Below are positions 1 to 9,789 of a stretch of DNA of 64,000 nt, piece by piece. This stretch comes from Pseudomonas sp. H3(2019). Lineage in GTDB: Bacteria; Pseudomonadota; Gammaproteobacteria; Pseudomonadales; Pseudomonadaceae. The stretch lies in the NCBI RefSeq assembly GCF_007713465.1, contig NZ_VMSG01000002.1:248001-312000 (forward strand). Direction: 5' to 3'. The notes beneath the pieces are model-generated. The model was not told the DNA's origin and ran no database searches. It was given only the letters and a program-made list of their open reading frames with translations. Position 1 is the stretch's first letter; each line of letters starts with the position of its first letter. Both the position numbers and the translations under genes were made by a program.

Positions 1-12
1 TTTTTCAGCGAA

Positions 13-639
13 TTACTTGGCCGTGAACTTGGTATAGCTATTAATCAAATTGCGATAGTTCGGCAGACGCTGCGACAGCAGATTCGCCAGACCTTCCATG
101 TCATTGCGCCAGTCGACTTGCAGCTCGCAGGCCACCGCGAACCAGTTCATCAGATGCGCACCGGCGGCCGACATTCGCGCCCACGCCGCTTGTTGCACAG
201 TGGTGTTGAAGGTGCCGGAAGCATCGGTGACCACGAACACTTCAAAACCTTCAGCAAGCGCCGACAGGGTCGGGAACGCCACGCACACGTCAGTCACTAC
301 ACCGGCGATGATCAGTTGCTTGCGACCGGTGGCCTTGATGGCTTTGACGAAGTCTGCGTTGTCCCAGGCGTTGATCTGGCCAGGGCGGGCAATGAACGGC
401 GCGTCCGGGAATTGCTCTTTGAGTTCCGGCACGATCGGGCCGTTCGGGCCGCTGTCGAAACTGGTAGTGAGGATGGTCGGCAGGTTGAAGAACTTGGCGA
501 TGTCGCCCAGCGCCAGGACGTTGTTCTTGAACTCGTTCGGGCTGAAATCCTGCACCAGCGAGATCAGGCCGGTCTGGTGGTCGACCAACAGCACAACGGC
601 ATCATCTTTGTTCAGACGCGAGTAAGGAACGTTGCTCAT
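13..639 (-). CDS. ycaC: YcaC-type isochorismatase-family hydrolase
   Basis: A 208-aa cysteine hydrolase of the isochorismatase superfamily, closest to the YcaC subgroup; the physiological substrate of that subgroup is not settled. The N-terminal VVLLVDHQTGL carries the catalytic Asp, and the VVTDVCV stretch near residue 116-122 has the nucleophile Cys with its usual preceding residues. The length is normal for the family and the protein should be cytoplasmic. An AGGAG ribosome site lies 7 nt before the ATG. The next gene upstream on the same strand starts at 2546, so this could be the last gene of a loose run of detoxification-like genes. The family call is secure; the symbol rests on overall similarity. 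Confidence 0.9.
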   Translation of the reverse strand: MSNVPYSRLNKDDAVVLLVDHQTGLISLVQDFSPNEFKNNVLALGDIAKFFNLPTILTTSFDSGPNGPIVPELKEQFPDAPFIARPGQINAWDNADFVKAIKATGRKQLIIAGVVTDVCVAFPTLSALAEGFEVFVVTDASGTFNTTVQQAAWARMSAAGAHLMNWFAVACELQVDWRNDMEGLANLLSQRLPNYRNLINSYTKFTAK

Positions 640-707
640 GTGAAACTCCTCGGTGGATGGTTGTTGCGCGGAGCACCGGTCACGAAGGCCGGCGCTTTGT
701 ATCGGAA

Positions 708-2546
708 TCAGAAGGCGAAGCAGGAACAGCCGAACGCGCCCCAGAAACCGGCGAAATCGCTGACCGGCGCATTCGACAGGCGCGCTCGTTCATGGCTGTG
801 GGAATGCACGCGGCACGGCCCGCTGCAATGGTGGACCTGAGCCTGCATCGGCGAAGTTGGACGCCAATGACCGGGCACCTTGACCACCGGTGACCAATCC
901 GGCAGCACCGGCACGCTGGCCGGCCCGAGTTTTTCGAAATCGCCGGCGGCGTACACCACCTTGCCGCCGACCACGGTCAGCACCGACTCGATCCACTTGA
1001 TGGCTTCTTCTTCGACACTGAAAAAGTCTGCGGTCAGGGCCACCACGTCAGCCAATTGTCCGACCTTGATCTGGCCTTTCTTGCCCTGTTCGGACGAGAA
1101 CCATGCACTGCCGTGGGTGAACAGTTCCAGCGCGGTCTGCCGCGACAGCCCGTCGCTGTGCAGTTCCATGCCGCCAACGGTACGACCACTGACCATCCAG
1201 TACAGCGAGGTCCAAGGGTTGTAACTGGAAACCCGCGTGGCATCGGTGCCCGCGCCGACAGGGACGCCCTCGGCCAACATGCGCTTGATCGGTGGCGTGG
1301 CTTCGGCAGCCTTGGCGCCATAACGCTCGACGAAGTATTCACCCTGGAACGCCATACGGTCCTGAATCGCAATACCGCCGCCCAGCGCTCTCACCCGCTC
1401 GATATTCTGCGGGGTAATGGTTTCAGCGTGATCGAAGAACCATGGCAAGCCATTGAACGGAATGTCACGATTGACCTTCTCGAACACATCGAGCATACGG
1501 CTGATGGATTCGTTGTAGGTGGCGTGCAGACGGAACGGCCAGCGTTGCTCGACCAAATGGCGAACCACCGGTTCCAGTTCCTGTTCCATGGTCTGCGGCA
1601 GGTCCGGGCGCGGCTCGAGGAAGTCTTCGAAGTCGGCGGCCGAGAACACCAGCATTTCCCCCGCGCCGTTGTGCCGCAGGTAATCGTCGCCCTGGTGCAA
1701 GGTGACGCTGCTGGTCCAGTTCTTGAAGTCGGTCAGCTCTTCCTTGGGCTTCTGGGTGAACAGGTTATAAGCAATGCGAATCGTCAGTTGCTGGTCCTTG
1801 GCCAACTGCTCGATGACTTGGTAATCGTCCGGGTAATTCTGGAAACCGCCGCCGGCATCGATAACGCTGGTCAACCCGAGACGGTTGAGTTCACGCATGA
1901 ACTGGCGGGTCGAGTTGACCTGATATTCCAGCGGCAACTTCGGCCCTTTGGCCAAGGTCGAGTAAAGAATCATCGCGTTGGGACGTGCCACCAGCATGCC
2001 GGTCGGATCGCCATTGGCGTCGCGCACAATCTCGCCACCCGGTGGGTTCGGCGTGTTGCGGGTGTAACCGGCGACCCGCAATGCGGCACGGTTGAGCAAG
2101 GCGCGGTCGTACAAGTGCAAAACGAACACCGGTGTATCCGGCGCAGCCTGGTTGAGTTCTTCCAGGGTCGGCATGCGCTTTTCGGCGAACTGGAATTCGT
2201 TCCAGCCACCGACCACTCGCACCCATTGCGGCGTCGGTGTGCGGTCGGCCTGGTCCTTGAGCATGCGCAAGGCATCGGCCAGGGATGGCACACCTTCCCA
2301 GCGCAGTTCGAGGTTGTAGTTCAAGCCACCACGAATCAGGTGCAAGTGCGAGTCGTTAAGTCCGGGGATGACGCAACGGCCCTTGAGGTCAATGACCTGG
2401 GTGCCCGAACCACGCAGGGCCATGGCCTCGGCATCGGTACCCACCGTGACGAAGCGGCCGTTGGTGATGGCCACCGCACTGGCGAGGGGGTTTTCACGGT
2501 CAACGGTATGAAATTGGCCATTGAACAGAATCAGATCGGCGTTCAT
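708..2546 (-). CDS. YtcJ-type metal-dependent amidohydrolase
   Basis: A 612-aa amidohydrolase of the YtcJ/AepA type (amidohydrolase family 3), which hydrolyses amide or related bonds with bound metal; the substrate is not predictable. The metal site is visible: NDSHLHL about 65 residues from the start gives the HxH pair, DHAET in the second half gives a further His, and GTDATRV gives the late Asp. The last ~60 residues after the family core are Pro/His/Ser-rich and look unconserved. Translation is probably coupled to the upstream gene, because its ATG overlaps the TGA of that gene (ATGA at 2543-2546). A GAGGAAA ribosome site precedes the start. Confidence 0.85.
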   Translation of the reverse strand: MNADLILFNGQFHTVDRENPLASAVAITNGRFVTVGTDAEAMALRGSGTQVIDLKGRCVIPGLNDSHLHLIRGGLNYNLELRWEGVPSLADALRMLKDQADRTPTPQWVRVVGGWNEFQFAEKRMPTLEELNQAAPDTPVFVLHLYDRALLNRAALRVAGYTRNTPNPPGGEIVRDANGDPTGMLVARPNAMILYSTLAKGPKLPLEYQVNSTRQFMRELNRLGLTSVIDAGGGFQNYPDDYQVIEQLAKDQQLTIRIAYNLFTQKPKEELTDFKNWTSSVTLHQGDDYLRHNGAGEMLVFSAADFEDFLEPRPDLPQTMEQELEPVVRHLVEQRWPFRLHATYNESISRMLDVFEKVNRDIPFNGLPWFFDHAETITPQNIERVRALGGGIAIQDRMAFQGEYFVERYGAKAAEATPPIKRMLAEGVPVGAGTDATRVSSYNPWTSLYWMVSGRTVGGMELHSDGLSRQTALELFTHGSAWFSSEQGKKGQIKVGQLADVVALTADFFSVEEEAIKWIESVLTVVGGKVVYAAGDFEKLGPASVPVLPDWSPVVKVPGHWRPTSPMQAQVHHCSGPCRVHSHSHERARLSNAPVSDFAGFWGAFGCSCFAF

Positions 2547-3172
2547 CGCGTTTCCTCAGGCAGAATGGAATGGGACTGGTCGGCTGTCAGCCAGGGGGCG
2601 AACAGTCGGGTCGCCATGGGCATGAACAGGTACACCACCGAGAGCACGATAGTCAGGGTGATCAGGAAGGTGGCGATCACGTAATTGGAGAGCAAAGCGT
2701 TGAGTCGCAGCACTGGCCCCCAGATCAGCGGCACCAGCAGGGTGTGCGGAAAAATCACCATCAATGTCAGCACCGCCTGCTTCCAGCGCGGTGGTGGTGA
2801 TGCGGCATTAGCCAGCGGTGAAAACCAGAATTCATTGATCGGGTGGACCTCGGTCTGGTCGCCGTCCGCCAGCATCGGTGCGGCTTCATTGACCAACTCC
2901 AGCCGTTGCGGCGAATCAAGCCAGCGCTGCATCGCCTCGGTGGAGCAGAAGCGCAGCACGCAGGTGAACATGTCGAGGCCGGCATGCTTGCCGCGAATCA
3001 CGTCCACGCCCAAATGTCCCTCGCGCTGCCCGGCGATACCGACAATGCGCCGCAACCAGGCTTCATAGGGTGCTTCAAAACCGGCCTTGATCCGGTGTTT
3101 GACGATCAAGGTCACTATCTCATCGAAACCCGGCCGTGCGGTTGCAGTGTCGAGGCGATTGGAATCAGACAT
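2543..3172 (-). CDS. ABM-domain (antibiotic biosynthesis monooxygenase-like) membrane protein
   Basis: Residues ~20-120 form a dimeric alpha/beta-barrel ABM-type domain (IRGKHAGLDMFTCVLRF and the following helix). The C-terminal ~80 residues hold two hydrophobic segments (VLTLMVIFPHTLLVPLIWG and VIATFLITLTIVLSVVYLF), so the protein is probably anchored in the inner membrane. This two-part form recurs in pseudomonads and need not relate to antibiotics. I place the start at 3172 because GGAG sits upstream of that ATG; an in-frame ATG at 3199 lacks a ribosome site. It overlaps the amidohydrolase by 4 bp and likely shares its transcript. Confidence 0.75.
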   Translation of the reverse strand: MSDSNRLDTATARPGFDEIVTLIVKHRIKAGFEAPYEAWLRRIVGIAGQREGHLGVDVIRGKHAGLDMFTCVLRFCSTEAMQRWLDSPQRLELVNEAAPMLADGDQTEVHPINEFWFSPLANAASPPPRWKQAVLTLMVIFPHTLLVPLIWGPVLRLNALLSNYVIATFLITLTIVLSVVYLFMPMATRLFAPWLTADQSHSILPEETR

Positions 3173-3324
3173 AACCGAAAGCTCCGGTGAAACGATCATT
3201 GAGCATCAGCCCAGTTGAAAAAACACCGACGTTGATGCGCCGATAACTGATTCGATAGTGCCAATGCCAGGGCACGAAAAATTGAATGCACGTGCTCTCT
3301 TTGCGACCCGGCCTTCAGCAGAGC

Positions 3325-4254
3325 CTAGGGGGTTGTGATGTTCAAGGGCTCAGACATGTACTGAGTGATCCGCGAACGTAACCAGCGCTCTGCCGGATCG
3401 TTGTCGTGAACGCCACTCCAGGCCATCGACAGTTGCGCCGCATCGATGGGAAACGGCGGGTCTTCGGCTCTCAAGGCGCACCCTTCAACCAACGCACACG
3501 CCGCGTAGTCGGGCACGGTGGCGATCATTTCCGTACCGGCGAGCATCGCCCGCAAACCACTGAATTGCGGAACCCCCAGCACCACTCGCCGGGTACGACC
3601 GACCTTGGCCAGATCGAGGTCGATGTTGCCGCTCAGGTCGCCAGAGAACGACACCATCGCGTGGGGTCGCTGGCAGTATTCATCGAGCGTCAGCTCACCG
3701 GGCCGGTTGTCACCGCGTAACACTTTGCAGGCAATATCACGCAGCCTCTTGCGCTTGGCGTTGGCCGGCAATTCGGTGGTGTAACTGACCCCCACGGAAA
3801 TCTCCCCCGACGCCAGCAACGCCGGCATCAACAGATAATTGGCCCGACGCACTACCACTACAATTCCCGGCGCCTCCTGCTGCAGCTGACGCAACAACGG
3901 TGGGAACAAACCAAATTCGGCATCGTCCGAAAGGCCTATGCGAAACACCTCGCAGCTCGTTGCCGGATCAAACTCCTTGGCCCGGCTGACGGCACCCGAG
4001 ATGGTGTCCATTGCCGGTTGCAGCTCTTTAAGAATCGCCAAGGCTCGCGCCGTTGGCTCCATCCCGCGACCGTTGCGCAACAGCAGCGGATCGTCGAACA
4101 AATCCCGTAAGCGGCCCAGCGCAGCGCTGACGGCTGGTTGTCCCACGAACAGTTTTTCAGCCACACGGGTCAGGTTCTTTTCGAACATCAACGCCTCGAA
4201 AATCACCAACAGATTCATGTCTACGCGGCGCAGATCGTTACGGTTCACAGGCAC
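3325..4254 (-). CDS. LysR-family transcriptional regulator
   Basis: A 309-aa LysR regulator of normal family length. Residues 12-70 form the winged helix-turn-helix (MNLLVIFEALMFEKNLTRVA, then GQPAVSAALGRLRDLFDDPL). The remainder is the periplasmic-binding-like effector domain, with a NodD/SyrM-like flavour (LFPPLLRQLQQEAPGI). The gene lies just upstream, on the same strand, of the ABM and amidohydrolase genes, with a 125-152 bp gap, and may regulate them; the inducer is unknown. The 3173-3324 gap holds no other gene. Confidence 0.88.
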   Translation of the reverse strand: MPVNRNDLRRVDMNLLVIFEALMFEKNLTRVAEKLFVGQPAVSAALGRLRDLFDDPLLLRNGRGMEPTARALAILKELQPAMDTISGAVSRAKEFDPATSCEVFRIGLSDDAEFGLFPPLLRQLQQEAPGIVVVVRRANYLLMPALLASGEISVGVSYTTELPANAKRKRLRDIACKVLRGDNRPGELTLDEYCQRPHAMVSFSGDLSGNIDLDLAKVGRTRRVVLGVPQFSGLRAMLAGTEMIATVPDYAACALVEGCALRAEDPPFPIDAAQLSMAWSGVHDNDPAERWLRSRITQYMSEPLNITTP

Positions 4255-4284
4255 AGTCCCATTGTGTTTTCAGCCAGGCGCGAG

Positions 4285-4443
4285 TCAGTCGGACTTCACT
4301 CGATCATCGGCACTTTGGCCGCAGGCTTCTAAGGCCCGTACCTGAGTGGCCATCTGGGTCGGCGCCTGAGCCAGGACGCCAACCGACGTCAGCGCCAATG
4401 CCAGACCGAATCCGCTCAGCGTGCACTTCAGAGAATGCTTCAT
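4285..4443 (-). CDS. Small putative secreted protein
   Basis: A 52-aa reading frame starting MKHSLKC with a hydrophobic stretch (LSGFGLALALTSVGVLAQA) that looks like a signal peptide with an A-Q-A cleavage site, leaving about 26 residues with one Cys. An AAGGTGAAGGC sequence just before the ATG is a good ribosome site. A longer in-frame version starting at 4521 lacks one and is less likely. The gene precedes the LysR gene on the same strand. I recognise no family; it could be a chance frame, but the start signal and signal peptide argue for a real small exported protein. Confidence 0.45.
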   Translation of the reverse strand: MKHSLKCTLSGFGLALALTSVGVLAQAPTQMATQVRALEACGQSADDRVKSD

Positions 4444-4722
4444 GCCTTCACCTTTGATCGAGTCAGAGAAAGCGGCCATCCACACGTCCGCCAGATGAGT
4501 TCGATCATGCACTCGTCCCACACCTGGAAAATTGCAGCCATGTGCTGAGTCAGTGCCGTTGTTCGCTGCCGCACGCGCACGGAATTAACAACGTTTAACT
4601 CGCAAGCCAGCGCCCCGCGACCAAGAATGAAACCCTCTGTGCAGACCTGTTTTCTATTAGCGGGAAGCGGCTGACCTACCGCGCAGTGCGCCAGCGCATC
4701 CCCACCGACACGGAATTTTGTC

Positions 4723-5184
4723 ATGGCCCACATTGAGCGCAACGCCGTCAGGGCGTCGGTCACGCAAACGCGAAAAAACACTACCGGAGGCCTCTCTCCC
4801 TGGCGAGAAAGCCTGGTCAAAAAACTGATCCTCGACGGTCTGAGTGAAACACTGGAAGTCACCGAACTCGCTCGGGCCTGCGCCCTGTCCCGCAGTCATT
4901 TCTCCCGGGCCTTCAAATGCAGCACCGGCCTGTCGCCTCAGGACTGGATTCGTTGCCAGCGCATCGCCCGGGCCAAGCAACTGATCCAGAACACCGACCT
5001 GACCCTGACACAAATCAGTCTGGAGTGCGGGTTCTGCGATCAGGCGCACTTCTGCCACATGTTCACCCGCAGCGAAGGCATCAATCCGTTTGCCTGGCGT
5101 TGTCAGGCGGTGCGTGCCCTGCCCTCTCTCAACAGCAAAAGATCGCAGCCTGCGGCAGCTCCGGGTGTACACATATCCGTGTAG
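4723..5184 (+). CDS. Short AraC/XylS-type DNA-binding regulator
   Basis: A 153-aa protein made almost entirely of the double helix-turn-helix of AraC regulators: LEVTELARACALSRSHFSRAF is the first HTH and LTQISLECGFCDQAHFCHMF the second. It has no separate effector domain, as in other short AraC proteins of pseudomonads. The final ~15 codons (from about KRSQPAAAPG) lie inside a palindromic intergenic repeat at 5137-5209, so the original C-terminus was probably shorter or has been replaced by repeat sequence. The target is unknown; its convergent neighbour is the alpha/beta hydrolase at 5218. Confidence 0.8.
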   Translation: MAHIERNAVRASVTQTRKNTTGGLSPWRESLVKKLILDGLSETLEVTELARACALSRSHFSRAFKCSTGLSPQDWIRCQRIARAKQLIQNTDLTLTQISLECGFCDQAHFCHMFTRSEGINPFAWRCQAVRALPSLNSKRSQPAAAPGVHISV

Positions 5185-5209
5185 GAGCTGGTGCAGCCTG
5201 CGATCTTTT
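5137..5209. repeat. REP-like palindromic repeat / bidirectional hairpin
   Basis: AAAAGATCGCAGCCTGC (from 5137) and GCAGCCTGCGATCTTTT (ending 5209) form long inverted arms around a ~20 bp loop. This is the repeat family often seen between Pseudomonas genes. It sits between convergent genes (AraC end 5184, hydrolase end 5218), where it can serve as a transcription stop in both directions. Confidence 0.8.
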
Positions 5210-5217
5210 GATTTTGA

Positions 5218-6042
5218 TCAGGCCTTGAGGAACGCCAGCAAGTCGGCGTTGAGTTGATCCTTGTGAGTGTCGGTCAGACCATGAGGCGCGCCTGGATAGA
5301 CCAGCAGTTTCGAGCCCTTGACCAGTTTGGCCGAAGCGATGCCGGCGGCCTCGATCGGTACGATCTGGTCAGCGTCGCCATGCACCACCAGAGTCGGCAC
5401 GTCGAACTTTTTCAGGTCTTCGGTGAAGTCGGTTTCGGAGAATGCCTTGATGCAGTCATAGGCATTCTTGTGGCCAGCCGTCATGCCCTGCATCCAGAAC
5501 CAGTCAATCATCCCCTGAGAAGGCTTGGCACCTGGCTTGTTGAAGCCAAAGAACGGCCCGCTGGCGACGTCTTTGTACAACTGTGAACGGTCCGCCAGGG
5601 ACGCCTGGCGCAAACCGTCGAACACTTCCATCGGCAGGCCGCCTGGATTGGCTTCGGTCTTGAGCATCTGTGGCGGCACCGCGGAAATCAGCCCGGCCTT
5701 GGCGACTCGCCCAGTGCCATGACGACCAATGTAACGCGCCACTTCGCCACCGCCGGTGGAGAAACCGAACAGCACCGCGTTTTGCAGATCCAACAGCTCG
5801 ATCAACTGCGCGAGGTCGTCGGCATAGGTGTCCATCTCATTGCCGAACCAGGGCTGGCTGGAGCGGCCGTGACCACGGCGATCATGGGCGATGACCCGGT
5901 AGCCCTTGGACGCCAGGTAGATCATCTGCGATTCCCAACTGTCGGCATTCAACGGCCAGCCGTGGCTGAAGACGATGGGCTGACCGGTGCCCCAGTCCTT
6001 GTAGTAAATCTCGGTACCGTCGCGGGTGGTAAATGTACTCAT
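5218..6042 (-). CDS. Alpha/beta hydrolase, non-heme chloroperoxidase/arylesterase type
   Basis: A 274-aa alpha/beta hydrolase of the cofactor-free haloperoxidase/arylesterase group, which carries out ester hydrolysis and perhydrolysis. The nucleophile elbow is GFSTGG (about residue 94-99), the oxyanion motif is FSHGWPL, the acid is in [11 protein letters not shown], and the catalytic His is in [11 protein letters not shown] near the C-terminus. The length is standard. An AGGAG ribosome site precedes the ATG. It is followed on the same strand, 43 bp upstream, by the flavoprotein gene at 6086-6661, with which it may be co-transcribed. Confidence 0.88.
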   Translation of the reverse strand: MSTFTTRDGTEIYYKDWGTGQPIVFSHGWPLNADSWESQMIYLASKGYRVIAHDRRGHGRSSQPWFGNEMDTYADDLAQLIELLDLQNAVLFGFSTGGGEVARYIGRHGTGRVAKAGLISAVPPQMLKTEANPGGLPMEVFDGLRQASLADRSQLYKDVASGPFFGFNKPGAKPSQGMIDWFWMQGMTAGHKNAYDCIKAFSETDFTEDLKKFDVPTLVVHGDADQIVPIEAAGIASAKLVKGSKLLVYPGAPHGLTDTHKDQLNADLLAFLKA

Positions 6043-6085
6043 GGCGATTGCTCCTAAATTACGGCGTCGGGTGTGTTGGTGTGAA

Positions 6086-6661
6086 TCAATTCGATGGATG
6101 GCCCATTCGTTCGGCCAGACGCGCTACCCGCTCGCCCAGGTGCGCGGCGGTGCAGCGATCTTCGGGAGGTGGCGCATGGTCCGGGGACTGTTCGACATTC
6201 GACTGGGCCATGGCCCCCAGTGAACTGCCCAGGCGATTCAATTGCCCATCGAACTTGCCAGCGCTGGAGCGCGCCGGCAGCAGGTCGAGGCCGACCCAGA
6301 TCATCGAGTGCTGGGCCGCGAACACGGCCATCTGCAGCAAGGTGTTGAGCTTGTCGCCGCACAGACAGCCGGAGTTGGTGAACCCGGCAGCCAATTTGTC
6401 GCGCCAGGGCTGCGCCAGGTAGAACGACGCGCTGGCCTCCATGAAGCCCTTGAAGGACGCCGATGCGCTGCCCATGTAAGTCGGGGCACCGAAGATGATC
6501 GCGTCGGCGCGGTGCAAGCAGTCCCACTGCCCGTCCACTTCCTCAACCGGAATCAGCTGGCAAGTACTGCCCAGGTGCCGCTCCACCCCCTGAGCCACAG
6601 CTTCGGCGATGACCCGCGTATGACCATAACCGCTGTGATAGACCACTACCACGTCGCTCAT
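6086..6661 (-). CDS. WrbA-like flavodoxin-family protein
   Basis: A 191-aa flavodoxin-fold FMN protein. The N-terminus [12 protein letters not shown] is the phosphate-binding loop of the WrbA/NAD(P)H:quinone oxidoreductase group, and [18 protein letters not shown] is the second FMN loop. The likely role is two-electron quinone or azo reduction in the cytoplasm. It has a clear AGGAG site 8 nt before the ATG and lies upstream of, and in line with, the haloperoxidase-like hydrolase, so the two probably form a short stress operon. Confidence 0.85.
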   Translation of the reverse strand: MSDVVVVYHSGYGHTRVIAEAVAQGVERHLGSTCQLIPVEEVDGQWDCLHRADAIIFGAPTYMGSASASFKGFMEASASFYLAQPWRDKLAAGFTNSGCLCGDKLNTLLQMAVFAAQHSMIWVGLDLLPARSSAGKFDGQLNRLGSSLGAMAQSNVEQSPDHAPPPEDRCTAAHLGERVARLAERMGHPSN

Positions 6662-6993
6662 TCTGGCGTTCTCCTGAAATGTTCATCCCTTTTGCTGCAC
6701 GAAGCACGAAGACCGGTGCCTTCGGTTGATGGACTGGAAGTAGTGTATTTTTGGGGGTAAACCGGGTGCAGGACGAGTTAAACGTTGTTAATTTTCAACG
6801 GTGCACCAAAAGCCCCGACTCAACCTTTTTCCACCGCCGAGCCCAGTAAATACGAGCTTGCGAACGGTGCCGGAAACGCTGCATACAATGCACACACAGG
6901 ACAGTCGCTCGGTCACCGCGTTGCGTTGACTAACAGATTTGAGGAACATGCCCGGATACCGTGTGATAGACGGATGCAAGCAGGAGTGACCCG
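6662..6993. other. Intergenic region between divergent genes
   Basis: About 330 bp between the flavoprotein gene (minus) and the large regulator (plus). It must hold both promoters. I see no convincing coding frame, tRNA or strong palindrome. The only clear signal is the AGGAG ribosome site at 6982-6986 serving the TTG start at 6994. Confidence 0.6.
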
Positions 6994-9789
6994 TTGACCC
7001 GTTCCCCCGAACAGGCCGTACATTTCGGCCCCTACCGGGTCTACCCCGGACAACGCCTGGTGCTGGAGGCCGACCAGCCCCTGCGCCTGGGTCGGCGCGC
7101 CATGGACATTCTGTTGATCCTGCTGGAACACGCCGGGAATGTAGTCAGCAAGCAGCAATTGATCGCGCAGGTCTGGCCCAAATGCGTAGTCGAAGACATC
7201 AATTTGCGAGTACACATGGCGGCGCTGCGCAAAGCCCTCGGCGACGGTCAAGCCGGCCAGCGCTACATCGTCACCGTGGCCCAGCGTGGTTACAGCTTTG
7301 TCGCGCCGTACTCCCTGGAACACGTCGAGCAACGTCCGCCGAGCAGCGGCCACGAGCAGAGCGGCCATAACCTGCCCATTCGTCGGACTCGCATGATTGG
7401 TCGCCAGGTCTTGGTCGACAGTCTTGTCACGCACTTGCCACGCCAACGCTTCATCACCCTCGTCGGCCCTGGCGGTATCGGCAAGACCACGGTGGCACTG
7501 CGCGTCGCCGAACAACTGATCGGTCGCTACCGGGACGGCATTCGACTGCTGGACCTGGCCCCGGTCAGCGACCCGTTGATGATCGCCACCCACCTGGCGA
7601 CGCTGCTGGACCTGTCGTTGCACGACGCTGAACCGATGAACTGCCTCACGACCTTCCTGCGCGATCGGCAAATGCTGCTGGTGATCGACAACTGCGAGCA
7701 TCTGATCGACGCCGTTGCGTTGCTCAGCGAAAGCATCCTGCGTGGCGCGCCCGATGTGCACATTCTGGCCACCAGTCGCGAGAGCCTGCGGGCCGAAGGC
7801 GAATTCGTTCAGCGCCTGGAGTCCCTGGACTGCCCACCACCCATCGCCGCGCTGGACAGCTCCCAGGCCTTGAGTTTTTCGGCTGTGCAATTGTTCGTCG
7901 AACGGGCAATGGCCAGCCATGACAGTTTCGAACTGAGCGATGCCGAACTGCCTCTGGCGATCGAGATTTGCCGCCGCCTGGACGGCATTCCTTTGGCGAT
8001 TGAACTGGCCGCGGCGCAAGTGAACAGCCTTGGCCTGAGTGGATTGCTAACGCAACTGCAAGGCAGTTTTCGTCTGCTCACACAGGGCTGCCAGACGACG
8101 CTGGGTCGGCATCAGACCCTGCGCGCGACACTTGACTGGAGCTTTGAGCTGCTGAGTACCTGCGAACAAATCTGCCTGCGCCGACTGGGTGTGTTCAGGG
8201 GCGGTTTCACGCTGGAATCGGCGGCCGCGGTGATTGTCGGCGAACACATCGAACCCCGCGAGGTGTTTGGCGCGATTACGCAACTGGTGGCCAAGTCACT
8301 GCTGAACGTGGAGGTCGGCGACGAGCAGGTGTTCTACCGTCTGCTCGATACCACCCGCAGCTATGCCCTGGAAAAACTCGACCAGGCCAATGATTTGCCA
8401 GACACCCTGGAACGCCACGCCGAGCGCTGCCTGGCATTGATGCATCAGGCCCAGAACGACTGGGAGCACATCCAGACCGATATATGGATCGAACGTTACG
8501 CCCGCAGTCTGGAAGACATCCGCTCGGCCCTGGACTGGGGCTTGAACGCTCAAGGGCCGCAGGCTGTGGCGATCCGACTGGCATCGGTTTCGACGCCACT
8601 CTGGCAGGAACTGTCGCTGCTCAAGGAACACGGCGTGTACGTGTGCAAGGCCCTGGCAGGGCTCGAATTGACGCCCGAGCCCTGCCCTCGTCTGAAAATG
8701 GCCCTCAAGCTCGCCCTCGGCAGCTCCTGCTACCACACCCAAGGCGGCACCGCCGAAACCGTCGAAGCCTTTGTGAGCGCCAGAACCCTGGCCGAACGCT
8801 GCAACGACGTGGCCGGTCAGCTCAGGGCCGTGTCCGGGCACATGGCGGTCAACCTCAGTTGCGGCAACTACCAAACGGCCCTGGAACAGAGCCTGCAATT
8901 CGATCGTCTGGGTTTACAAGGCAACGCCGCTGTGTCCCTGAGTACACACCGTTTGCAAGTGCTGGCCCTGCACTTTGCCGGGGATCAGCAACGGGCACGG
9001 GAGGTTGCTGAACAAGTCATTGAGCGCATGGCCCAGAGCGGACACCTCAATCGCTTCACCCACGGCTTTGGTGTCCAGTACGACCAGAGCGTCGCCGCCC
9101 TGACCATTCTCGCGCGGATCCTCTGGCTGCAAGGCCATCCGGAAAAGGCCTGGAGCACCGCGCGTCAGGCGCTGGACATTGCGCTCCAGATCGACCACGG
9201 CACGTCCATCTGCTACACGCTGGCACTGTCCGGTTGCCTGATCGCCCACTACAACGGCGACACTCAAACTGCCTGCAACCTCTTGCGCCTGCTGCTCGAA
9301 CAAGCACAAAAACATTCGGTGCTGCTGTTCTACAACTGGGCCCGGCACTACGCGCAGGTGATCGATGGCGATAACGCACATTCGCCCCCGCAACCCGGCG
9401 TCGGGCTGATCAAGGAAATCATGGTCACCCTGGATACCGGTTTCGTCGATGACACATTGCTGGCACGGGCCGAAAACGGCGCTGCGGGTTGGAGCACGGC
9501 GGAAATCCTTCGGGCCAGAGCGAATGCACTGCTTGCAGAAAACAGCCAGAGTGCAGCCGAGACCGTGCTGCTCAAAGCGCTGGCAGTGGCAAAAGCCCAG
9601 GGTGCTCTGGCGTGGGAGCTGCGCACGGCCACATCACTGGCCGAGCTTTGGCAGCGTCAAGGCCGCCACCAACAAGCCCATGACCTGCTGGCGCCGATCT
9701 ACAACCGCTTCACCGAAGGCTTTGCCACACCAGACCTAAGCAAAGTCCGCCGTCTGCTTGACGAGCTGCAGCGACACCGGCCGGCCTGA
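6994..9789 (+). CDS. Winged-helix regulator with NB-ARC-like ATPase and TPR-like tail
   Basis: A 931-aa predicted cytoplasmic transcription regulator. Residues ~10-105 form an OmpR/PhoB-type winged helix (LRLGRRAMDILLILLEHAGN ... RGYSFVAP). Residues ~130-470 form an NTPase with Walker A GPGGIGKTT at 158-166 and Walker B LLVIDNCEH near 229. The rest is helical, Ala/Leu-rich and TPR-like, as in MalT-like STAND regulators. The start is TTG, preceded by AGGAG at a 7-nt distance; no better ATG exists. STAND proteins normally switch on an inducer bound by the tail, which is unknown here. The 3' end overlaps the convergent paralogue at 9736-11232 by 54 bp. Confidence 0.85.
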   Translation: MTRSPEQAVHFGPYRVYPGQRLVLEADQPLRLGRRAMDILLILLEHAGNVVSKQQLIAQVWPKCVVEDINLRVHMAALRKALGDGQAGQRYIVTVAQRGYSFVAPYSLEHVEQRPPSSGHEQSGHNLPIRRTRMIGRQVLVDSLVTHLPRQRFITLVGPGGIGKTTVALRVAEQLIGRYRDGIRLLDLAPVSDPLMIATHLATLLDLSLHDAEPMNCLTTFLRDRQMLLVIDNCEHLIDAVALLSESILRGAPDVHILATSRESLRAEGEFVQRLESLDCPPPIAALDSSQALSFSAVQLFVERAMASHDSFELSDAELPLAIEICRRLDGIPLAIELAAAQVNSLGLSGLLTQLQGSFRLLTQGCQTTLGRHQTLRATLDWSFELLSTCEQICLRRLGVFRGGFTLESAAAVIVGEHIEPREVFGAITQLVAKSLLNVEVGDEQVFYRLLDTTRSYALEKLDQANDLPDTLERHAERCLALMHQAQNDWEHIQTDIWIERYARSLEDIRSALDWGLNAQGPQAVAIRLASVSTPLWQELSLLKEHGVYVCKALAGLELTPEPCPRLKMALKLALGSSCYHTQGGTAETVEAFVSARTLAERCNDVAGQLRAVSGHMAVNLSCGNYQTALEQSLQFDRLGLQGNAAVSLSTHRLQVLALHFAGDQQRAREVAEQVIERMAQSGHLNRFTHGFGVQYDQSVAALTILARILWLQGHPEKAWSTARQALDIALQIDHGTSICYTLALSGCLIAHYNGDTQTACNLLRLLLEQAQKHSVLLFYNWARHYAQVIDGDNAHSPPQPGVGLIKEIMVTLDTGFVDDTLLARAENGAAGWSTAEILRARANALLAENSQSAAETVLLKALAVAKAQGALAWELRTATSLAELWQRQGRHQQAHDLLAPIYNRFTEGFATPDLSKVRRLLDELQRHRPA

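Noticed and set aside
1056..2684. 542-codon plus-strand open frame opposite the amidohydrolase
   Set aside because: Antisense shadow of a clear amidohydrolase gene; no family features and no ribosome site.
6913..8019. 368-codon minus-strand frame opposite the large regulator
   Set aside because: Antisense to the winged-helix/ATPase coding sequence; Gln/Arg-rich composition typical of GC-rich shadows.
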